This document shows positions 28,015 through 35,799 of a stretch of DNA of 46,217 nt, piece by piece. How positions within the stretch are numbered: position 1 is the first letter of the stretch; each line of letters begins with the position of its first letter. The stretch lies in contig JAJZJQ010000010.1 of the NCBI GenBank assembly GCA_021851065.1, forward strand, positions 1 through 46,217, in the 5' to 3' direction. The stretch is from Microcaldota archaeon (GTDB lineage Archaea; Micrarchaeota; Micrarchaeia; Micrarchaeales; CABMGC01). The translations under genes were made by a program, and so were the position numbers. The notes under the pieces are model-generated. The model had not been told where the DNA came from. It worked only from the letters and a program-made list of their open reading frames with translations, and ran no database searches.

Positions 28015-28791
28015 TTACCTTGCCTGAGAATGCTTTAAACCCTTCCTCCCGCGCTTACCTGCAGCAGTATTGGGGCCGTTGCCCTGCAGCTTGCGCCTTT
28101 GCTTTGCCTCAAGCGCATCGTATGCCTTGTAGATATCCTCCTCGTTCGCTGTCTTGGCGTCCCTGCTGCCTAGAAATATGGAATACAGTGCAGCTATTAT
28201 TCCGCCTATAAAGAGCACTGCTCCCACAAACCCATATGCCGCGTTTGAGAACAGTCCAGAGCTTATCTGGCTCTGTGTTTTCTCTATCGCGGAGTAGTAT
28301 ATGGTGACATTCCTGCTGCCGGTGTTCTGGAACACCTCGTAGTAGCTGCCGGCAGGCACTATGGTTGAGGAATTGGATTCGTATTCCGAGTACGGCTGCA
28401 CCTGGTTGGAAGTGGCGCCCTGCTGGTAGGGGTACTCGCCTGCAGTGCTGTTATGCACTATGGCAATGGCACCGTTTCCCTCAAGCGAGTTGGCATGGGC
28501 ATAGAGAATGGAATTTGACTCTATGTAAGGCAATGCAGCATCGAATCCTGTCTGATTGAGCAGGTAATAGTCTATTGGGGTGCTATTGGTGTAGAATAGC
28601 GTGCCAAGGGCTGTGCTGTTGGTAAGGTTTATCGATGCATATCTTATAGTGTTTGCGGCAAGCAGCATAACGTCAAGCTGCCCTGGAGCGAACCCGCTCT
28701 GTATTTGCAGCGAGTTTACATATAGCACGCCAAGCGATATGACAACGAGCAGTATGCCGATTAGTGTGAGCCTTTTCACAGAGATTACCAT
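28015..28791 (-). CDS. Membrane protein with N- and C-terminal TM helices (unknown function)
   Basis: RLTLIGILLVVISLGVLYVNSL...AAYGFVGAVLFIGGIIAALYSIFLGSR plus basic tail; head-to-tail upstream of the HTH gene. Confidence 0.7.
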   Translation of the reverse strand: MVISVKRLTLIGILLVVISLGVLYVNSLQIQSGFAPGQLDVMLLAANTIRYASINLTNSTALGTLFYTNSTPIDYYLLNQTGFDAALPYIESNSILYAHANSLEGNGAIAIVHNSTAGEYPYQQGATSNQVQPYSEYESNSSTIVPAGSYYEVFQNTGSRNVTIYYSAIEKTQSQISSGLFSNAAYGFVGAVLFIGGIIAALYSIFLGSRDAKTANEEDIYKAYDALEAKQRRKLQGNGPNTAAGKRGRKGLKHSQAR

Positions 28792-28849
28792 GCCGTATAA
28801 GATACAATCGCAGCATAGTTTATAATAGCAAACGGTGAAAGGTAGGTAT

Positions 28850-29602
28850 ATGGATTCGGATGACGGGGCAACAGGCGTGGAGTTAGTGCCTACAGGAATA
28901 GCAGGACTTGACGCGATGCTCTACGGCGGCATACCGAAAGACAACCAGACAATAATTGCCGGAGGGCCCGGAGCAGGGAAGACCCTGCTTGCATTCGAAT
29001 TTCTCTACAGGGGCGCAAAGGCCGGCCAGACAGGTATATTCTTCGCTCTTGAGGAGGACCCGAAGAAGATAGTGCAGAACGCAAAGAACGCATTCCTTAA
29101 CTTCGATGACGTTGACGAGTTTATAGACAGGGGCAGGATAATAGTAAGCGGAAGGGATGTTACTGTTGACATGGACAGAATGGAGAAGGGTTCGTCGCTG
29201 GAGTTCGGGCACATGGTCGGCGAGATCGAGGATGCTATAACAAGCTACAAGGCTACGCGCGTAGTGATAGACTCTTCGTCCGCAATAGAGCTTATAATAA
29301 AGAATTCTGCAGAGTACAGAAGGTCTATGTGGGCTCTTGTTGCCAATCTGCGCAGGCTGGGAGTCACATCCATACTCACATCGGAACTGGCCACTTCAGA
29401 CAAGAGAAGGCTGGAATTCAGGCCAGAGCACTTTATATTCGACGGAATGATAGTCATGTACCAGAGCGGGGAGGAGAAGCGAAGGGTGCAGTCAATGGAG
29501 ATAATAAAGATGAGGGGCTACAAGCACAGCTTCGTAACCGCGCCATATGACATAACGCCGGGAGGATTTAAGGTCTTCTCGCCTGAGTCTATGACCACGT
29601 GA
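28850..29602 (+). CDS. KaiC-like RecA-superfamily ATPase (single domain)
   Basis: GIAGLDAMLYGGIPKDNQTIIAGGPGAGKTLLAFEFLYRGAKAGQTGIFFALEEDP; RVVIDSSSAIELI; GMIVMYQSGEEKRRVQSMEIIKMRGYKHS. Confidence 0.92.
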   Translation: MDSDDGATGVELVPTGIAGLDAMLYGGIPKDNQTIIAGGPGAGKTLLAFEFLYRGAKAGQTGIFFALEEDPKKIVQNAKNAFLNFDDVDEFIDRGRIIVSGRDVTVDMDRMEKGSSLEFGHMVGEIEDAITSYKATRVVIDSSSAIELIIKNSAEYRRSMWALVANLRRLGVTSILTSELATSDKRRLEFRPEHFIFDGMIVMYQSGEEKRRVQSMEIIKMRGYKHSFVTAPYDITPGGFKVFSPESMTT

Positions 29603-29767
29603 CTATTGCGTTGGAATAGCATGGTAATGAGCAGATCGGATACAGGCAGTTATGCATTGCTGCTTTTGGTTGGGCAGAAGCCATTTTTCACCATATGCGC
29701 CCAATGGGAAGGCATATCTGCCAGTTCCCTAAACAAATGTTAAATACATTATCTGAAAAATAGATAT

Positions 29768-30874
29768 TTGCTGTGTGATGCATTGGATGGCAAGGATAGT
29801 GAAAAAGAAACCGGCAGGCAGCATGGGGAGAACAGACTCATAGCATATGTGGCTGTTGCAATACTTGTAGCGCTTGCAGCAGTGTCTATGCTCTTCTCTT
29901 CAGGCCAAGGAGGTAGCAGCATTTCGCACTGCAACTCTTATGCTTTCCAGCAGGACAGAGACAGCTGCCTTGAGTCGCTTGCAGCAAGCACATCGAATGC
30001 ATCGCTGTGTGCAAGCCTGCCTTCGTCTTACGCTGACGGATGCTACCAGGCCATAGCGCAGAACACCTCAAATACATCCATATGCGGCAGGATAAGTTCG
30101 CAGAGCCTGCAGGGGCAGTGTTACATGGACCAGGCATATTCCAGGATGGATCCAGGCATATGCATGATGATAAACGGCAGCTCCGCTGATGCCTGCATAT
30201 ACAAGCTTGCGGCGCAAATGCACAATTCCACTGCATGCAGCCTGATCCCAAATTCCAGTGCGCAGGTGTGCTACGCGGCCGTGTATCTTGGAGAGGCCAT
30301 AGAGCAGGGCAGCGGCGCGGTGTGCTCGCGCATAGTCTCAGACAACAGCACTGCAGTTGCCGAATCTGCGCTGGAGAATGTGAATATGAGCCAGTATTAC
30401 GGAGTTGACATCAACCTGACACAGACGCTTGAATACGATGCGCTGTCCAGTTATACCATTGGAGCGCGAGATCTGTGCTATGTTTCAGTGGCTTACCGCA
30501 CAGGAAATTCGTCTTACTGCGGCTATGCCCAGGACAAGAACCTTAGCGAGTCGTGCAACACCACCATAAGCTATGCGCTTAGCGGATCTGCAGCAGTGGT
30601 CAATTCCACGGCCAACTTCACCGCACTGCTAAACAGCTGCAACGGGCAGACGGATTCGCAGCAGTGCACGTACGGAGTGTTTTATGTTGAAGCCGTACAG
30701 AGCAAGAATGTGAGCTACTGCAAACACATACCTGCTCCGAATTCCTACCAGTGCTACTATGCCATGGCATCAGAGAACAACGATACATCATACTGCAGCT
30801 ATATAGGCAATGCAACGCTAAACAACGACTGCGTCTCTGCAGTGGATGGGTTATTTGCAGTAAACAGCAGTTGA
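29768..30874 (+). CDS. Membrane-anchored Cys-rich repeat protein
   Basis: One N-terminal TM (IAYVAVAILVALAAVSMLF) then repeated 'A..TSN.SLC..L.S.....GCY.AIA' units. Start uncertain (no ATG; TTG used by the ORF track). Confidence 0.65.
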   Translation: MLCDALDGKDSEKETGRQHGENRLIAYVAVAILVALAAVSMLFSSGQGGSSISHCNSYAFQQDRDSCLESLAASTSNASLCASLPSSYADGCYQAIAQNTSNTSICGRISSQSLQGQCYMDQAYSRMDPGICMMINGSSADACIYKLAAQMHNSTACSLIPNSSAQVCYAAVYLGEAIEQGSGAVCSRIVSDNSTAVAESALENVNMSQYYGVDINLTQTLEYDALSSYTIGARDLCYVSVAYRTGNSSYCGYAQDKNLSESCNTTISYALSGSAAVVNSTANFTALLNSCNGQTDSQQCTYGVFYVEAVQSKNVSYCKHIPAPNSYQCYYAMASENNDTSYCSYIGNATLNNDCVSAVDGLFAVNSS

Positions 30875-30875
30875 A

Positions 30876-32279
30876 GTGATGATGTTGCGCGGACTGGTAT
30901 CGTGTGTGAAGAACCCTGATTCGGCAAGGGCATCCTACTTTATCGTTTCGTGCAATGGTGCAGCGCTGCACACATCTGTTGCTGAGGGAGGCATATCCGC
31001 AGGCACAGGAGATGTGGTCGAATTCGACGGTGGAAGAATAGAATCAGTTGAAGAGGATCCGGGATATGCCAAGGCGGTGGAAAAAGATCTGGCAGCATTC
31101 TGCAAGGGGCTTTTTGGCAGCAAGGCGCATAAGTATGGCAATGCCGATATCGATGCAGTTACTTCGAGGCTCTGGGTAGCTGCCATGAATGCAGGCAAGC
31201 TTCTTGCCAGAAAGATAGCCTATTGCGCCCCCATAATAGTAAGATTCCACAATGATGCAGATGGCTCTGGAGGCGCGCTTGCCCTTAACTGTGCGCTGCG
31301 TGAGCTTGTGCCAAGGATCGGAGAGGCAGGAAACATCGTATGGATGATGCAAAAAGGCGTCTCTTACAGTGCCTATGATGCCGCAAACGATATGCTTATC
31401 GCAAACGGCTACAGCTCCATGGAGAAACCGCTGCTTATCATAATAGACTTCGGGACCACGACGCAGAGCAATGCGGGAATAAGGGCAGTTGACGGGAAGT
31501 TCGATGTCATCTGGCTTGACCACCACCCGATAGTGGATGGATTTGAGGGTGCTGTGCTTGGCAACTACATAAACCCATGGAATTATGGCGGCAATTCGAA
31601 CTACACGGCAGGCCTTCTTGCTTCGGTTTTCGCCAAGACATTCTCAGACGCCGATACAGGCCTCTTCGAGAGGGCCTCGCTCATAGGGGACTACAGCGAG
31701 TATGCGCCCATGGATGACGCAAAGGCGCAGCAGGCTTCTATGCTCCTTGATTTCATAACAAGCGACCTGCAGGCTGCCTTTGGGCCTTCGAAGCAGAACG
31801 TGACGCCGCAGGAGATAATGTCAGTGCTTTCAGACCGGAAAAGGAGAAAGGAGCTGCTTGACTACGCCAACATAAGGCTTGAGGAGGCAGTGGAGCGCGG
31901 CATGGATGCGGCAAGGATGTACGAGGCTCCTGGCGCGTTCGTATACCTGCTTGATTTCGATGTAGTCAAGTCAGGGGAGACGCGCTACCCTCTGCCAGGC
32001 AGGTTCGCGTCGAAGCTGCTTGCCAGGATAAATGGTACAGACATGCGAAGGGCGATAGTGGTGCTTTATGTTGGGGCATACATAATGATGCGGGCCGACA
32101 AGGAGCTGTGCACAGACCTTAACATTCTGGACGTTATAGCTGAGGTGAAGAGAAGGTATGGCAATGACGTTGAAAACGGTGGAGGCCACAGGTGCGCAGG
32201 CGCAGTGAAGCTTGCAGACAAAAGCCGGAGCAGGGAGGTTGCGATTGCTATTGTAAGGATAATAAAGAATGCAATTTGA
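30876..32279 (+). CDS. DHH/DHHA1-family phosphoesterase (RecJ-like)
   Basis: PIIVRFHNDADGSGGALAL, DVIWLDHHPIVDGF, GDYSEYAPMDD, NGGGHRCAGAVKLAD. Start codon GTG 30876 or ATG 30879/30882. Confidence 0.88.
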   Translation: MMMLRGLVSCVKNPDSARASYFIVSCNGAALHTSVAEGGISAGTGDVVEFDGGRIESVEEDPGYAKAVEKDLAAFCKGLFGSKAHKYGNADIDAVTSRLWVAAMNAGKLLARKIAYCAPIIVRFHNDADGSGGALALNCALRELVPRIGEAGNIVWMMQKGVSYSAYDAANDMLIANGYSSMEKPLLIIIDFGTTTQSNAGIRAVDGKFDVIWLDHHPIVDGFEGAVLGNYINPWNYGGNSNYTAGLLASVFAKTFSDADTGLFERASLIGDYSEYAPMDDAKAQQASMLLDFITSDLQAAFGPSKQNVTPQEIMSVLSDRKRRKELLDYANIRLEEAVERGMDAARMYEAPGAFVYLLDFDVVKSGETRYPLPGRFASKLLARINGTDMRRAIVVLYVGAYIMMRADKELCTDLNILDVIAEVKRRYGNDVENGGGHRCAGAVKLADKSRSREVAIAIVRIIKNAI

Positions 32280-32289
32280 CGGCAATGTT

Positions 32290-33273
32290 TTAGTGCGGGG
32301 AAGATGGATCTGGGCGCCTGTCACTGCGCAGAATGTTGATATATGCGAGCATCTTTTCCCTGGCTGCAGTGTATGCCTCGGAAGTTGGATCAATCTGCAC
32401 TGCCATTGTGAAGTGGTGCAGCGACTGCTGATAGCTGCCTACTGCACATAGCAAGCTGCCTGAATTGTACCACAGGCTGGCGCTGCCTGGGAACTTCCCT
32501 ATGCCCTCCTGATAGGCTGCGATAGAACCTTGCAGGTCGTTGCGCATGAATAGGGCAAGTCCTATGTTGTGATACGCAACTGCTGCAAGCTCGCCTATTT
32601 CCGCTTCCCTATGCCACCCGTACTTTTCGCCTACCTCGTCTTTTGGAATAGTCAGCTGTGGGGCATTGGACCGCAGCACCTCAAGTGCGCAGTACTCTCC
32701 GCCGAGCAATATGTGTTCAGGGTTTCTTACAGTTATAAGGCTCGTGACTTTTCCAAGCCTCTCAAGAGAAGAAGCAAACAGCATTGCGGAAGTGGAATCG
32801 TTGAAGCGGCCGTTGTAGATTGCTGCGCATAGTGTGCTGCGTTCCCCTGTTTCCACTGCGCCCATGTCTACGTAGAACGCATCGGATACTGCCCTGAATA
32901 ACTTTGCCTCGTCAATGCCGGCAGGGCCAACGGCGTTTGCATGCAATTGAAGTTCATGATCTTTGAACCCAGCACTTGGCGCATATAGAGCCGCAAGGTC
33001 TGAGACTATTGTCTCGGACATGTGTTTTATGCTGCGGCGTAGCGCCCGCTTTATGCCCAGCAGGCGGAATTCAGCCTCAAGTACGCTGTCTAGCGGCACA
33101 TGGGACATATTGTGCTCCGGCCTTCTGATGCTGCCATCAATAGTGTCTGGCACTGCACTGTGGCATCTGCCTGGCATCATACCCATTGTTATCACGCGTT
33201 TGCTGAGTGAACGCCACGCGCGACACCCACAGTTCTCAGTATCAGCATGCCTGATATTTATAGCCATAGCCAA
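32290..33273 (-). CDS. Protein with C-terminal TPR-like region
   Basis: AAVAYHNIGLALFMRNDLQGSIAAYQEGIGKFPGSASLWYNSGSLLCAVGSYQQSLHHFTMAVQIDPTSEAY. Confidence 0.75.
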   Translation of the reverse strand: MAMAINIRHADTENCGCRAWRSLSKRVITMGMMPGRCHSAVPDTIDGSIRRPEHNMSHVPLDSVLEAEFRLLGIKRALRRSIKHMSETIVSDLAALYAPSAGFKDHELQLHANAVGPAGIDEAKLFRAVSDAFYVDMGAVETGERSTLCAAIYNGRFNDSTSAMLFASSLERLGKVTSLITVRNPEHILLGGEYCALEVLRSNAPQLTIPKDEVGEKYGWHREAEIGELAAVAYHNIGLALFMRNDLQGSIAAYQEGIGKFPGSASLWYNSGSLLCAVGSYQQSLHHFTMAVQIDPTSEAYTAAREKMLAYINILRSDRRPDPSSPH

Positions 33274-33313
33274 GGCAAATACACCAAGGCAGATACATTG
33301 TCCTTACCGAAAT

Positions 33314-33372
33314 AATGTCCTCTCGACAAGGGAATATGTCTTTTACCGTGACAATCAGATCACGAGGACATT
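33314..33372. repeat. Nested inverted repeats
   Basis: AATGTCCTC (33314-33322) / GAGGACATT (33364-33372), with inner CGTGA (33347-33351) / TCACG (33360-33364). Confidence 0.7.
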
Positions 33373-33741
33373 AACCAACCGTAGTATAAGATGGGTGACA
33401 CCTTCCCACGACTGAAGTCTGTGGGCTTCCCCTGCGTTTGCAGGGTCTGCTCTCAGTTCCCTGATTCCTGCCTCCTGCCGAGGTCTTACTGAATCTACCT
33501 GAACGTGACCTCCCCTCTGTCCGAGGGTAGCTCTTTTGAGTATATTTATTGATGCGGTTATGCCTCTGCCCAACTGCAACCTGCATATATCGCAGTTGAA
33601 CTGTCTTTGTGATAGGGGCATGTCCGTGATATTGCCGCAATCGCTGCATGTCTTTGAAGTGTTATTTGGATTTGCCTCTTTCTGCTGCCTGAGTATCGGG
33701 TTGAGGCTGAAGTAATATGGGAGAGCAGTTGTTTCTTTCAA
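33355..33741 (-). pseudogene. Decayed TnpB (IS200/IS605 OrfB), C-terminal Zn-ribbon/RuvC-III remnant
   Basis: NNTSKTCSDCGNITDMPLSQRQFNCDICRLQLGRGITASINILKRATLGQRGGHV. Only the last third of a TnpB; the third RuvC Asp position reads GRGITASINIL instead of DRDVNASINIL. Confidence 0.85.
33391..33550 (-). ncRNA. TnpB-associated omega-RNA/right-end-like sequence (copy A)
   Basis: Minus strand: ctaccctcggacagaggggaggtcacgttcagg...ggggaagCCCACAGACTTCAGTCGTGGGaaggtgtcaccc. Terminal hairpin and conserved core shared with copy B. Confidence 0.55.
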
Positions 33742-34080
33742 TGTTCTGCATCCGCAGGGCTTCTGCTGTGAATGAAGGAAATCCTGGATATCCCAGCCAC
33801 CGAAATGGCCTTTTCCCCGACACTTGTTGCATAGAGTGCAAGATGCCTATCCTGTTCTCTTAGCCCCTGTACTCTTTTGCACATCCAAGAATAGACCCAT
33901 GCTCTTACAACACAGCTCTGCCGCGTTATGTTGGGGCGAAGATCCATGACGCTTTCGTTACGAAAGACTTTATTGTAGAGCCATTCTAGCCAAGACTGCG
34001 GAACATGCCACCACTGCTGTGCATCTACAGTGAAGGAACAGATCATTACGAATAAAAATACATGCGCGTAATATTTTCAT

Positions 34081-34965
34081 ATGAGAAAGGAACAGTTTGA
34101 ACTTGCAGTTTTCTTCCTTACCATAGCGATAGGTGCGGTGCTTGCTGTGATCTCGCCAGCTATTCTTGATTACGTGGGGCGCAACGCCGCGAGCTACGCG
34201 ATATATCTCCGGGCATTTTTTATTGCAGTGTTCGGATACCTTGCAGTACGCCTGCTGGGATCCATGATTCTGTCTTACGGTAAGGGAAAGCCGCGCATGG
34301 ATGAAAGGTCGCTTAGCAATGTAGTAAACCTAATCGGATACATAATGATACTTATATTGCTCCTTGCACTATTCAATTTAAACCTCGGCGGACTGCTTGT
34401 CGGAGCCGGATTTCTCGGCATAGTTGTCGGCCTGGCTTCGCAGACCACCCTTGGCAACTTCTTCTCCGGAATAGCCATGATGGCAGCCAAGCCATTCGCT
34501 GAAGGAGACAGGATAACATTCTCCACTTGGCAGTATGGGATGATGCCCCCATCATATGCCCACCACACCATGCTACCCGGCTATTCTGGGGTAATAGCCG
34601 ATATAGGGCTTATGTATACCAGAATCAAGCTTGATGACGGCCCGGTAACGTTCGTCCCAAACTCCATAATAAATCAGGCAATAATAATGAATTATTCTAT
34701 ATCTGATATCAAGGATGTGATAGTCAGGGTTGAGTTAGTCAAGAAGAGGTTTGAAGCCTTTGCTGAGGAAGTATCCAGAAGGGTGCAATCCGATCGGAAG
34801 CTCTCCAAGCTCATCTGCGGCGAACTGGACATACGCATAACAGACATAGGCATTGGCAACTACGGGGTAACGGTAAGGGCCACTGTACCTGTGAACAGCG
34901 AGGCGCATGTCAGCAGCATGCTCCCTGCCATAATACTCGACATATCCGGCAAGTTCCAGAAGTAG
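34081..34965 (+). CDS. MscS-family mechanosensitive channel
   Basis: LLVGAGFLGIVVGLASQTTLGNFFSGIAMMAAKPFAEGDRI...GVIADIGLMYTRIKLDDGPVTFVPNSIINQAIIMNYS. Confidence 0.92.
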   Translation: MRKEQFELAVFFLTIAIGAVLAVISPAILDYVGRNAASYAIYLRAFFIAVFGYLAVRLLGSMILSYGKGKPRMDERSLSNVVNLIGYIMILILLLALFNLNLGGLLVGAGFLGIVVGLASQTTLGNFFSGIAMMAAKPFAEGDRITFSTWQYGMMPPSYAHHTMLPGYSGVIADIGLMYTRIKLDDGPVTFVPNSIINQAIIMNYSISDIKDVIVRVELVKKRFEAFAEEVSRRVQSDRKLSKLICGELDIRITDIGIGNYGVTVRATVPVNSEAHVSSMLPAIILDISGKFQK

Positions 34966-35035
34966 ACACAGGACTGCAGGTTTAATGCAGAGGGGGTAAA
35001 AGGTAGGAGCCTGATGGCATGCTCAAGCCGCAGGA

Positions 35036-35743
35036 CTATGCACCGTGGAACCAGTAGCCCTTGTCCCCCTTGTTCTTCCCCCTGCCAAGCACCTTGTCTA
35101 GCAGGGATACCTTCTTCTCCTTTGGGGTGTAGCCGTACTCCTTGGCAACGTCAGGATGCTGCCCCAGATAGGAGTCCTGCCACCCCTTGAACTTGTCCCT
35201 CTTGTTGGATTCGCCTTCTGCCAGTTTCCGTAGGTACTCTGGCTTCATGCGCTTCCACTCCTGTATGGTGTAGCCATACGGGGCGTGCTCCCTTATTGAG
35301 GCTGGCTCGAACTGGTACTTGTATATCTCCTCGAAGTAGTCTACGTCGCGTTCAGCTATGCTCTGCCTGTTTACTTTAACCCCTTCCTTTGACAGGAACT
35401 CTATGAGCTGCTCCCTGCTTACCTTCTCCTTCCTGTTTTCCGCCTCAAGAGGGTTGTATGTTACGGTTATTTTGTTTCTTATGAACTCTACCTTGGCCTT
35501 TAGCACAGCATCCATTAGAAGCAGCCTGTACTGCAGCCTTGCGCTGTACTCTATGCTTGATAGCTCGTTGCTGCTAAGGTTTGAGAAAACTACCTCCTTT
35601 ATCATCTTGTATGGTACCCTGTAGGTCTTCCCCTGATACTCGACCTTGTCATCATATTCTACCTCCTCTGACTGGAGATCCTTTAGGAATCCGCTCTCCT
35701 GTGGTGTAGATTCGCGTCTGTCCATAGTCTTCGCCTGTGCCAT
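35036..35743 (-). CDS. Uncharacterised protein (235 aa)
   Basis: Long ORF with archaeal codon usage, co-directional with and 57 nt downstream of the Tes-like gene; no confident family. Confidence 0.7.
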   Translation of the reverse strand: MAQAKTMDRRESTPQESGFLKDLQSEEVEYDDKVEYQGKTYRVPYKMIKEVVFSNLSSNELSSIEYSARLQYRLLLMDAVLKAKVEFIRNKITVTYNPLEAENRKEKVSREQLIEFLSKEGVKVNRQSIAERDVDYFEEIYKYQFEPASIREHAPYGYTIQEWKRMKPEYLRKLAEGESNKRDKFKGWQDSYLGQHPDVAKEYGYTPKEKKVSLLDKVLGRGKNKGDKGYWFHGA

Positions 35744-35799
35744 AGGCCATATGGCGTGCTTACGCCAATTTCAGCTTGGGCTTAGCACCTATTTATGGC

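Noticed and set aside
33738-34046. 102-aa minus-strand ORF (MICSFTVDAQQWWHV...)
   Set aside because: No recognisable family; flanks a decayed IS, may be degenerate sequence. Not confident enough to call a gene.
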